Source: DAOTVD01 sp034437075
GTDB lineage: Bacteria; Chloroflexota; Anaerolineae; Aggregatilineales; J027
Direction: 5' to 3'
Assembly: GCA_034437075.1 (NCBI GenBank)
Contig: DAOTVD010000005.1
Span: forward strand, 1-6,138
Length of the DNA stretch: 6,138 nucleotides
Both the position numbers and the translations under genes were made by a program. This document shows, piece after piece, positions 1 to 6,011 of the stretch. A model generated the notes under the pieces. The model was not told the origin of the DNA and ran no database searches. It was given only the letters and a program-made list of their open reading frames with translations. Numbering within the stretch: position 1 is the stretch's first letter; every line of letters begins with the position of its first letter.

Positions 1-687
1 CCCCCCGGCTGTGGTTTCGGGGCTGCCAAACATGACGCCGATTTTCTCGCGCAATTGGTTGGTGAACATGACGACGGTATTGGTTTGTTTGATGGCGCCG
101 GAAATTTTGCGTAGGGCCTGGCTCATTAAGCGCGCTTGCAATCCTACGTGGCTGTCGCCCATTTCGCCTTCGATCTCGGCGCGCGGCACCAGCGCAGCGA
201 CGCTATCCAGCACGATGACATCTACGGCACCCGAGCGCACCAATTCTTCGACAATTTCTAGGGCTTGTTCGCCCATGTCGGGTTGCGAAATATACAGATT
301 ATTGACGTCCACCCCCAACGTGCCGCAGTAGTTCGGGTCTAGGGCGTGTTCCATATCCACAAAGGCGCAAATGCCGCCTAAGCGCTGGGCTTGGGCGATG
401 ACGCTCAAGCATAGGGTCGTTTTACCGCTACTTTCGGGGCCATAAATTTCGGTTACACGTCCGCGCGGAATGCCCCCGACCCCCAGGGCAATATCAACGG
501 CTAAGGACCCGGTGGGGATGCTATCCACTTGTAGGTGTTGGGCATCTCCTAGCTTCAGGATGGTACCTTCGCCATAGCGTTTGGTGAGTTCGCCCAGGGT
601 CGCATCCAGCGCTTTTTGGCGTTCGGCCAGGCTGGCATCTTGCGCTACAGGCTCGTCTTTTCTCTTGCTGGTTTTTCGTTTGGCCAT
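1..687 (-). CDS. recA: RecA recombinase, N-terminal part (cut by left window edge)
   Basis: RecA binds single-stranded DNA as an ATP-dependent filament, drives strand exchange in homologous repair, and triggers LexA self-cleavage in the SOS response. The 229 visible residues translate without interruption. Walker A GPESSGKT is at residues 83-90, the catalytic-glutamate segment FVDMEHALDP at 109-118 (Glu113), Walker B VIVLDSVAALVP at 157-168, and the DNA-binding loop 2 stretch NQLREKIGVMFGSPETT at 210-226. The window ends just after loop 2, so the last third (roughly 120-140 residues by family length) is missing. Compared with E. coli RecA the Walker A lies about 17 residues later, reflecting a Lys/Arg-rich N-terminal extension (MAKRKTSKRK). 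The ATG at 685-687 is chosen because it lies about 34 nt behind the predicted transcription start; no good Shine-Dalgarno precedes it. Identification is firm from the motifs. Confidence 0.97.
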   Translation of the reverse strand, partial: MAKRKTSKRKDEPVAQDASLAERQKALDATLGELTKRYGEGTILKLGDAQHLQVDSIPTGSLAVDIALGVGGIPRGRVTEIYGPESSGKTTLCLSVIAQAQRLGGICAFVDMEHALDPNYCGTLGVDVNNLYISQPDMGEQALEIVEELVRSGAVDVIVLDSVAALVPRAEIEGEMGDSHVGLQARLMSQALRKISGAIKQTNTVVMFTNQLREKIGVMFGSPETTAGG

Positions 688-711
688 GGATTTATCTCGC
701 TTACAGGCTTT

Positions 712-725
712 AGAACTTTCGTTCG
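712..725 (-). promoter_or_regulatory. LexA (SOS) box, Gram-positive type
   Basis: The plus strand reads AGAACTTTCGTTCG, containing GAAC-N4-GTTC (713-724). This is the core of the LexA/DinR box known from Bacillus and other Gram-positive-type SOS systems (consensus near CGAAC-N4-GTTCG). It starts 2 bp downstream of the -10 hexamer and covers the expected transcription start, where a bound LexA would block RNA polymerase. The position in front of recA, the classic SOS gene, strongly supports the reading. One outer base of the palindrome deviates (A instead of C at 712). Confidence 0.8.
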
Positions 726-727
726 AA

Positions 728-756
728 ATTCTAACCTGCTCGGTGCAGCCTGTCAA
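728..756 (-). promoter_or_regulatory. recA promoter, sigma-70 type
   Basis: On the minus strand a perfect -35 TTGACA (751-756) is separated by exactly 17 bp from a -10 TAGAAT (728-733, 5 of 6 to consensus). The predicted start of transcription is near 720, giving a leader of about 34 nt to the recA ATG. The promoter lies in the 117-bp gap between the upstream gene's stop and recA, so recA can be transcribed on its own. Confidence 0.85.
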
Positions 757-804
757 GCCTGGAATATGGCGTTTTTCGGATTGCCGTAGCGCGTGCGAGC
801 AAAG

Positions 805-1272
805 TTAATCGCGCGGGGGCATTTGGTCGAGGATGTCATGCAAAGCTTGCATTTTTTGCGGGTCGCAAGCGCCGCTGGTATGCCACACCACCGCCCCCGC
901 GCTATCGAGCAGCAACGCCAGTATATTCTCGGTCGGGTGGCTAGTGATCTGTTGCACGAAGGGAATCATGCCTGAAAAAATCATTAATGTACAGGCGCGC
1001 AAGGTGGGGTCTTGGATGGCCATTTGTAGGCTAGCAGCTACGAATTCGCGCTGGGCGGGGTGCATTTGTTCCAAAACTGCCAGCGTATAGCACCGCAGAT
1101 GCGGAATCATTTGCATTAGGCTGGCGGCGGCGTCTTGCCAGGGGTGCAGGATGTTCTGGCAACGATCGGAAAACGTGAGCAAGAGCAAGCAGGCCGGGCC
1201 ATTCAGGTCAGACGGTAAGTGATATGACGTACCGTCCAGGGCTTGGCCCATAAGCGAGGGGAATTGTTGCAT
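805..1272 (-). CDS. Thioredoxin-fold-like (ATP10/YtfJ-type) protein, function unknown
   Basis: A 155-residue protein. It begins with an AhpC/TSA-like opening (FPSLMGQALDGTSYHLPSDL, residues 4-23), followed by a hydrophobic strand CLLLLTF (28-34). The second half has the pattern MAIQDPTLRACTLMIFS (84-100) and LALLLDSAGAVVWHTSGA (118-135), where strand - D-x-x-G - VVWHTSG resembles the end of a thioredoxin fold. The arrangement recalls small ATP10/YtfJ-like proteins, which I associate with Chloroflexota by memory only. No CxxC is present; C38 (in SDRCQN) sits roughly where a peroxidatic cysteine would be, so redox activity is uncertain. There is no signal peptide, so it is probably cytoplasmic. 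The ATG at 1270-1272 is chosen over an upstream TTG (1284) and ATG (1278) because GAGG lies exactly 6 nt before it. It is divergent from the TetR gene and upstream of, but separately promoted from, recA. Confidence 0.7.
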   Translation of the reverse strand: MQQFPSLMGQALDGTSYHLPSDLNGPACLLLLTFSDRCQNILHPWQDAAASLMQMIPHLRCYTLAVLEQMHPAQREFVAASLQMAIQDPTLRACTLMIFSGMIPFVQQITSHPTENILALLLDSAGAVVWHTSGACDPQKMQALHDILDQMPPRD

Positions 1273-1278
1273 TGTCAT

Positions 1279-1282
1279 CCTC
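1279..1282 (-). promoter_or_regulatory. Ribosome binding site deciding the start of the thioredoxin-like gene
   Basis: GAGG on the minus strand, 6 nt before the ATG at 1270-1272. The longer TTG and ATG starts at 1284 and 1278 would overlap or sit next to this site, so they are unlikely. Confidence 0.65.
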
Positions 1283-1307
1283 AATGTGGTTGATAATCGC
1301 TAGCATG

Positions 1308-1336
1308 AATTTAGGCAGCACATGACCAACTTGCAA
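1308..1336 (-). promoter_or_regulatory. Candidate promoter of the thioredoxin-like gene
   Basis: On the minus strand TTGCAA (1331-1336, 4 of 6) is followed after 17 bp by TAAATT (1308-1313, 4 of 6), about 36 bp before the start codon. The spacing is ideal but both hexamers are imperfect. The centre is about 95 bp from the TetR-side inverted repeats, so shared control is possible but not shown. Confidence 0.45.
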
Positions 1337-1358
1337 ATTCTCTCATGCGGCCTTTAGC

Positions 1359-1387
1359 TTGGGTCTTTGGGGCGGTTAAGCTACAAT
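1359..1387 (+). promoter_or_regulatory. Candidate promoter of the TetR-family gene
   Basis: TTGGGT (1359-1364) and TACAAT (1382-1387, 5 of 6) are 17 bp apart, placing the transcription start near 1394 and leaving a leader of under 30 nt. An alternative -10, TATAAA at 1394-1399, has a poorer -35. In either case the inverted repeats at 1386-1396 and 1403-1417 fall on the core promoter or start site. Confidence 0.5.
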
Positions 1388-1396
1388 ATGACATAT
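1386..1396. promoter_or_regulatory. Perfect 11-bp palindrome over the tetR -10 region
   Basis: ATATG-A-CATAT is a perfect inverted repeat with a 1-base centre, overlapping the end of the candidate -10 TACAAT. It could be a protein binding site, but AT-rich palindromes of this length arise by chance fairly easily. Confidence 0.3.
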
Positions 1397-1402
1397 AAAA
1401 GC

Positions 1403-1417
1403 TAGTAAAACCTACTA
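1403..1417. promoter_or_regulatory. Candidate operator of the TetR-family regulator
   Basis: TAGTA-AAACC-TACTA is an inverted repeat with 5-bp perfect arms and a 5-bp centre, ending 4 bp before the ATG of the TetR gene and lying just behind the predicted transcription start. TetR-family repressors commonly bind 15-20 bp palindromes in their own promoter, so autoregulation is the natural inference. The arms are short; binding is not proven. Confidence 0.5.
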
Positions 1418-1421
1418 AAAT

Positions 1422-2054
1422 ATGCGTAAAAGACCGTATAAACAGCGTGAGCGGGCGCGCCGCGAGGCCCATATTCTGCGGACAGCGGGCCACATCATCC
1501 GGGAGCAAGGGTATAACGAACTCACGATGGAGCAGTTAGCCGAAGCCGTGGGGATTTCGAAGCCGACCCTTTACCAGCATTTTTCCACGAAGGATGATAT
1601 GGTGGCGCAGGTGGCGTTATGCGGCGCCCAAAATCTGACCTCCTATCTGGAAAATCTGGAGGCTGGCTCGCCGCTGACGCAGCTCGAAAAAATTATGCGC
1701 TATGTCTTGGAAAGCCAACACGCGCCAGATGGCTTTTCCATGCCGCTGGTGTATCACCAAGTCATGGATGTGCTGAAAAACCAACCCGACCTGATTGATC
1801 TGCAAGACGCGATTCGCGGGTATTTGCTCCATACGATTAACACGGGTCAACAAGCTGGTGAGATCGACCCGCAGCTGGCGCCAGAAGTCATTATGGGCAG
1901 TATGTTTGCTCTGTTGGCCGTGCTAGAACCACCGCGCGAGTTCGGGCCACTCACGCCAGACGATATTCAAAAGCGTATTGAGCATCTGGTACGGTTTTTC
2001 ATCCGGGGCATACGCGCGCCTCAAGCCAACAGCGCCCAACCCCCTAGCGCATAG
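1422..2054 (+). CDS. TetR/AcrR-family transcriptional regulator
   Basis: A 210-residue one-domain-plus-ligand-domain repressor, the usual length for the family. The N-terminal DNA-binding domain spans about 13-62: a helix at ILRTAGHIIREQGY, then LTMEQLAEAVGI and the recognition helix SKPTLYQHF (46-54), followed by the family's STKDDMVAQV. The rest (about 65-200) is a helical, variable ligand/dimer domain from which the effector cannot be read. The tail after about 200 is Pro/Ala/Ser-rich and probably disordered. No Shine-Dalgarno precedes the ATG at 1422 (the 10 nt upstream are CTACTAAAAT), so translation may rely on a short A/T-rich leader; later ATGs would remove part of the DNA-binding domain. 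It is divergent from the thioredoxin-like gene and convergent with the PPC protein. Its target beyond itself is unknown. Confidence 0.93.
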   Translation: MRKRPYKQRERARREAHILRTAGHIIREQGYNELTMEQLAEAVGISKPTLYQHFSTKDDMVAQVALCGAQNLTSYLENLEAGSPLTQLEKIMRYVLESQHAPDGFSMPLVYHQVMDVLKNQPDLIDLQDAIRGYLLHTINTGQQAGEIDPQLAPEVIMGSMFALLAVLEPPREFGPLTPDDIQKRIEHLVRFFIRGIRAPQANSAQPPSA

Positions 2055-2120
2055 AGCCAGGCCAACAGGGCGCATCCCCGACTATACACGCACGAAGCAT
2101 GACGCGAGCAGGTAAAACGC

Positions 2121-2146
2121 AAAAAAAGAGGCGCATATTGCGCCTC
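2121..2146 (-). terminator. Rho-independent terminator of the PPC-domain gene
   Basis: On the minus strand a 7-bp GC-rich stem GAGGCGC/GCGCCTC (2128-2146, loop of 5, or 8 bp with a 3-nt loop) is followed directly by seven Ts (2121-2127). It lies about 30 bp past the stop codon of the large secreted protein. The plus-strand side has no T run, so it should end only minus-strand transcription and not that of the converging tetR gene. Confidence 0.88.
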
Positions 2147-2175
2147 AGGATAAATGTAGTGTGCGTCGTTACGAA

Positions 2176-4431
2176 TTAGCCTGGCGGTAATTGGAACAAA
2201 GTCAGGTTAAAGGTGCCGATGGTACCGCCGTATTGCAGGCCATAGTGTGTGGCGATGATGTAGTAGGTACCGTCTTGGTCGAGCGTGACGCCATCAATCA
2301 ATGAGTTGGTGTCGCGTTCGCCCGTGGCGGGGTCAATCGTGCCGATGTCGTCGTTATTGGCCACTTGTAAGCCGGTAGGGTCAATGAGATACAGCGCAGT
2401 GTCCAGCGTGCCGGAGGTGCGTTGCATGGAGATGCGCACCCGGTCGCCCGCCTCGGCTTCGAACCCATAGAGCAAAAAGCGTTCCGCAGAGGTAATTTCA
2501 GCGGTGATGGTGTCGCCGTATTCGATGGGTTCCGCCGTGTTCAACAAGTCGAAGTAGTCAATCGACGCAGCGCTATCCATATCGAAGAAGCCGCCTTCGC
2601 TTGCTGTGGCATTGCCGTCCGGGTCAATCTCGAAGGTTACGCCATAGTGCGAATCGAGCGTGGCGGGTTGGGTGGTTTCGATGACGGTTTCGCCTTGTAC
2701 ATTAACAATCAGGTTAAAGGTCACTGGGTTGGGGTCCTGGCAGTTGTCCTGGTACCAGATGTCGATCTCGTAGATGCCGCGTGGCAAAAGGCTAGTGGGC
2801 CAGTAAATATACGACACAGGGTTCGAATTGCCCGCACAGCGCGCGTTGCCGACTTCTTCTAGGATACCGCCGGATGGCGCGCTGGGGTTGTCATCATAGA
2901 TGGCGATGCCCTGGGGGTCACGAACCAGCAATTGCACATCGGCGGTGGAGTTCCAGGTCAAAATGATTTCGACGCTGCCTTCGGGCAGGCCCTCGGGGCG
3001 CACGGTGGTGGTTGTCGTGCCTGCACCAGTGATGGGGTCGGGCGGCACGGTGGGCTCTGCCTCTGCTGTATTGGTGTCCGTTGTCGCCGTCTCAGTCGTG
3101 GTCGTGTCTGCGTTCGTTGGGGGCGTTGTGGCGCTGCCAGTGGCGGCTTCGGGGACGCTTAAGCCCAGGTCGAGCACGTAGGCGCCTTCGGTGCCGCCGA
3201 TGTTCTGCGCGTAACGGGTCGCTACGACAGTATAAATGCCGTTTTGGGCTAGCGTTTGCTGGATCAAGCTATTGGTGCTGGTGTCGTCCCGGTCATCATT
3301 GCGTGCGATTTCTTGTCCGTTTGGCCCCAGCAGAATCAGGTAGGTATCTAGGCTACCCGCCGTGGTTTCCATGTCTAGGATGATGCTATCCCCGGCCACA
3401 CCTTCGAAGGTATAAGCTTCTGCCGGATTATCGCGCGTGAGGACGCCCTGGGCTTGCACGCCGGGCAAGGGTTGCGCTTCCGCGATCTGAGTGGCCACCA
3501 GGTTGATGTCTAGCCCGGCGTTCACACCGCCATTGAACAGGTTCCAACTGCCATCGGGCTCGATGTTCACAGCGGCCATGTAACTCTGGCCAGGGTTCAG
3601 CGTGCCGTTGATGGTGCGTGCTTCTTCACTGTTGACGCTGGCCGAAATGGTGAATTGTTGGGGCAGATTCACCGCGCAACCATCCACGTAATAGACGATA
3701 ATTTCATAACTACCGCCCAGTTGTTGCCCGGCATCCCAACTGATACGTTCGGTAGGGTTGTCGGCGGTGGCGGTTTCACAGTCTGCGTTGATGTCTTCGC
3801 TCAGGCTACCGCCATTTGGCCCAACGGGGTTGGTGTTGAAAATCGCGCCGCCGAGTGGGTCGCGCACTTCCAGATTCATATTGGTGGCGGCGTCCCAACT
3901 GAGGGCAATGTTGATACCGCCTTGTTGGAGCGTGACGGTTGGCACGTCAAAGTCGGCACCGGTGGCTGGTGCGCTGGTTGTGGGCGGTTGAGGCGTGGCG
4001 GTGGCTTCGGCGGCAATGGGGGTCAGCGAACCGCTGAGCGTTAATGTAAAGTCGCCGCTCGTTTCGCCAGCAGCACCGTTGGCCCGGGCGACTGTGACGA
4101 TATACTGCCCGTCTTCGGGCAGGGCGAAGTCACCGATTAGGGCATCTTCGGGGGTTTCGGGGTCGGTGTCGCGGGCCAAGATTGCCCCATCCGGGCCCGT
4201 TAGCCACATCACCAGGGCTAGATCATCGCTTTCGGTAAAGGCGTCCAGCGTGATAGCGTCTTCACTGGCCCCCGAGAAAACGAAGTTCTGGGCAAAATTT
4301 TCGTTATCCAGGGTCGCTTCTACCGCGACACCGGGTTCAAGGGTTGATGCGGCGGTATCTTGGGCACCAACGAATGTAGGGAGCAAGACGATTAGCGCCA
4401 AAACCCCTACAAGCATAAAAACTCTAGGCAT
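2176..4431 (-). CDS. Secreted modular protein with three PPC-like domains and two DUF2135/YfaP-like domains
   Basis: A 751-residue exported protein. Residues 1-23 form a signal peptide (hydrophobic core VGVLALIVLLPTF, likely cleavage VGA|QD). Then come a divergent PPC-like beta domain (about 30-134), a Pro/Thr linker (135-162), module 1 (165-425), a Thr-rich linker (426-485) and module 2 (486-748). Each module has a YfaP/DUF2135-like part (ALSWDAATNMNLEVRDPLGG; LTWNSTADVQLLVRDPQG) and a PPC domain (GSLDTYLILLGPNGQEIARNDD, 359-380 in part; GTLDTALYLIDPTG, 674-687). The only four cysteines, C218/C252 and C532/C564, occupy matching places in the modules and suggest one disulfide each. No catalytic motif, transmembrane anchor or sorting signal is visible, so it is probably released or loosely surface-bound. 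PPC domains usually accompany secreted enzymes, but here no enzyme is attached. The ATG at 4429-4431 is chosen over an upstream in-frame TTG because GAGGAG lies 6 nt before it and the signal peptide begins there. It ends at the terminator at 2121-2146. Confidence 0.9.
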   Translation of the reverse strand: MPRVFMLVGVLALIVLLPTFVGAQDTAASTLEPGVAVEATLDNENFAQNFVFSGASEDAITLDAFTESDDLALVMWLTGPDGAILARDTDPETPEDALIGDFALPEDGQYIVTVARANGAAGETSGDFTLTLSGSLTPIAAEATATPQPPTTSAPATGADFDVPTVTLQQGGINIALSWDAATNMNLEVRDPLGGAIFNTNPVGPNGGSLSEDINADCETATADNPTERISWDAGQQLGGSYEIIVYYVDGCAVNLPQQFTISASVNSEEARTINGTLNPGQSYMAAVNIEPDGSWNLFNGGVNAGLDINLVATQIAEAQPLPGVQAQGVLTRDNPAEAYTFEGVAGDSIILDMETTAGSLDTYLILLGPNGQEIARNDDRDDTSTNSLIQQTLAQNGIYTVVATRYAQNIGGTEGAYVLDLGLSVPEAATGSATTPPTNADTTTTETATTDTNTAEAEPTVPPDPITGAGTTTTTVRPEGLPEGSVEIILTWNSTADVQLLVRDPQGIAIYDDNPSAPSGGILEEVGNARCAGNSNPVSYIYWPTSLLPRGIYEIDIWYQDNCQDPNPVTFNLIVNVQGETVIETTQPATLDSHYGVTFEIDPDGNATASEGGFFDMDSAASIDYFDLLNTAEPIEYGDTITAEITSAERFLLYGFEAEAGDRVRISMQRTSGTLDTALYLIDPTGLQVANNDDIGTIDPATGERDTNSLIDGVTLDQDGTYYIIATHYGLQYGGTIGTFNLTLFQLPPG

Positions 4432-4437
4432 GAGATG

Positions 4438-4443
4438 CTCCTC
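4438..4443 (-). promoter_or_regulatory. Ribosome binding site of the PPC-domain gene
   Basis: GAGGAG on the minus strand, 6 nt before the ATG at 4429-4431. It fixes the start and rules out the 12-codon N-terminal extension from the TTG at 4467. Confidence 0.85.
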
Positions 4444-4466
4444 AATATTGGCTCTCTTATGTCGCA

Positions 4467-4495
4467 AGTGTAGCTAAGCCCTCTCGCTGCCGCAA
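4467..4495 (-). promoter_or_regulatory. Tentative promoter of the PPC-domain gene
   Basis: TTGCGG (4490-4495) and TACACT (4467-4472) are 17 bp apart on the minus strand, about 36 bp before the start codon. Both hexamers are weak (3-4 of 6). The 118-bp gap to the peptidase gene shows no terminator, so read-through from upstream is equally possible. Confidence 0.33.
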
Positions 4496-4549
4496 TATGC
4501 AATTAGGCTGGCGTAGGTTGTTGGTGGTGCAGGCGTCTTTTTGGCCGCT

Positions 4550-5923
4550 TCAGTTCGGCGTGGGTGAAGGTAGCCCCGTTGGCATTGTCGTCGGCACGCC
4601 CGCATTCGCCCCACCCAATGGCGTTTCCTCCTGGAAAGGTTGCGGCGTGGCGACGGCGTCGATCTGCATTTCCACAAAGGTCGTCACGCCCGCGTTGACG
4701 CGCACGCTCTCGAAATAGCGCCGGCCTTCCACTAGCACAATCAGTTCATAGGTTCCTTCGGGAATATCGCCCAGGGCGAAATTCTCGCGCCAGTTGTCGT
4801 CCGGCACTACAGACCATACCCGCGCGCCTTCTTCCCAGGCATCGGTGTACGTGGTCGTTCGGTCGGTAATATTGCCGTCCTGGTTAAGTTGGACGATGGC
4901 ATTTTCAATATACGCGCCTTCGGCATCCGTTACACGCCCAGCCACGACCCCATGCCCCAGGTAGGGCGCCATCCACAGTAGCGGATTGCGCGTGCTGAAA
5001 TAGCTATTGGTGCCCAGGCGGATTTCGAAATGCACATGCGGCCCCGTAACATAGCCCGAGACGCCCACCAAGCCGATGATGTCGCCCGTATCCACTCGGT
5101 CACCTTGCGAGACCAGCATCGCGGACATATGTGCGTACAGTGTCCAGACGGGTTGGCCGCGCCAGCCAAAATCGTGCTCGATGACGACCACATTGCCGTA
5201 GGAGACGTAGATTTCCAGGTCGCCATAATTGCGCTGTTCTTCTTCGCTTCCTGCATAGACGACCGTGCCCGGCCCCGCTGCGCGGACTTCTTCGCCCACT
5301 GGGTTGGGGATGTCGATGCCATGATGCACCCGCCAACCATCTCCCCCCGAGCCATACGGATAGTAAAACAAGTATTCGCTATTGGCGGTTACATCAATCG
5401 GGCGGGCCAGCCAATAATGGTCGAAAGGGTGGGCGCTGAGTGGCACTTCCTCAGGCGGGACTTCGAACCGTTGCGGGTTTTCCTCGAAATTCGGCGCAGA
5501 GCCAATCTCAACGCCTGTGGGCAAGGGCACCGGGGTATTTTGCACGAACGCGGGCGAAGGCGGCGGCGTTTGCGTGATGAGCGATTGCGGCGTTGGCAGG
5601 TTGCGCACGGGTAGCGGCGACGGATTGAACGCGCGCGCCGTCGCCAGGGGCGCGTCATCGGTGGGCGGCATGAAGGGGGTCGGGGAAGTAGTTGGCGTAG
5701 AGGTGGGCGAAGGCAGGGCGGTGAATTGTTGTTGCAGCAACATGAATTGATTCGTGTTGGGCGTGCTGTCTGTGGCGGCGGTGGGTTGGGCGGGGCGCGC
5801 TAAGCGCTGCGGTTGGCTCCGATTATTCACCAGGTAGACCCCGGCGATGATGACCACCACTGCAAGTACCAATAAGCCCTGTAGATTCGGATTGCGCAAC
5901 GGGGCGCGATGTCGTTTGGCCAT
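4550..5923 (-). CDS. Membrane-anchored M23 (LytM-type) peptidase with C-terminal beta-sandwich
   Basis: A 457-residue protein predicted to cut peptidoglycan cross-bridges or peptides outside the cell, or to regulate such cleavage. A short basic N-terminus (MAKRHR) leads into one transmembrane segment at about 16-33 (GLLVLAVVVIIAGVYLV). A long Pro/Thr/Ser-rich linker (about 42-138) then spans the envelope. The M23 domain (about 180-320) has every metal/catalytic motif: HHGID (H200, D204), YAHMS (H265) and GPHVHFE (H296, H298), so it should be active. It differs from a minimal LytM in carrying a further domain at about 323-421 (GVVAGRVTDAEG ... IPEGTYELIVLVEG ... VRVNAGVTTFVEM), which reads like a carboxypeptidase-regulatory/Ig-like beta-sandwich, and then a second Pro/Thr tail. 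The ATG at 5921-5923 is used: residues upstream in the open frame are low-quality and overlap the RNase III end. An AGAAGG (5936-5941) lies 12 nt ahead, rather far. It is 88 bp downstream of the RNase III gene and co-directional with the PPC gene. Confidence 0.92.
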   Translation of the reverse strand: MAKRHRAPLRNPNLQGLLVLAVVVIIAGVYLVNNRSQPQRLARPAQPTAATDSTPNTNQFMLLQQQFTALPSPTSTPTTSPTPFMPPTDDAPLATARAFNPSPLPVRNLPTPQSLITQTPPPSPAFVQNTPVPLPTGVEIGSAPNFEENPQRFEVPPEEVPLSAHPFDHYWLARPIDVTANSEYLFYYPYGSGGDGWRVHHGIDIPNPVGEEVRAAGPGTVVYAGSEEEQRNYGDLEIYVSYGNVVVIEHDFGWRGQPVWTLYAHMSAMLVSQGDRVDTGDIIGLVGVSGYVTGPHVHFEIRLGTNSYFSTRNPLLWMAPYLGHGVVAGRVTDAEGAYIENAIVQLNQDGNITDRTTTYTDAWEEGARVWSVVPDDNWRENFALGDIPEGTYELIVLVEGRRYFESVRVNAGVTTFVEMQIDAVATPQPFQEETPLGGANAGVPTTMPTGLPSPTPN

Positions 5924-6011
5924 GCCGCGTGCCGCCCTTCTGGCTGTTTTGCTCGTTGCGATTAACTGTACGGCATTTATGCGCGAAACGCGAGTCGCTT
6001 GGTTCCGTCGT

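Noticed and set aside
1..6. Runs of C at both window ends (1-6 and 6134-6138) as possible repeat or junction
   Set aside because: Both fall in open coding frames (Gly codons of RecA and of the dsRBD protein), so they are simply coding sequence.
11..331. Plus-strand open frame opposite recA
   Set aside because: It lies wholly within conserved recA coding sequence on the other strand and has no recognisable domain.
2422..2862. Plus-strand 146-codon open frame inside the PPC gene
   Set aside because: It is antisense to well-conserved PPC/DUF2135-like sequence, with no ribosome binding site or motif.
2977..3156. GT/GTC-rich stretch resembling a DNA repeat
   Set aside because: It is the coding sequence of a Thr-rich linker (residues 426-485); the units are irregular and no true tandem DNA repeat is seen.
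4432..4467. TTG-started 12-codon extension of the PPC protein
   Set aside because: It would place the Shine-Dalgarno GAGGAG inside the gene and put a charged stretch ahead of a proper signal peptide.
4474..4677. Minus-strand small open frame between the PPC and M23 genes
   Set aside because: It overlaps the C-terminal part of the M23 gene in another frame and its Arg/Pro-rich product looks like a shadow.
5030..5614. Plus-strand 194-codon open frame inside the M23 gene
   Set aside because: It is antisense to the catalytic domain; the length reflects GC-rich codon bias of the true gene.
5924..6011. Separate promoter for the M23 gene
   Set aside because: TACAGT-like -10 candidates exist but none has a fitting -35; transcription from the RNase III side is equally likely.
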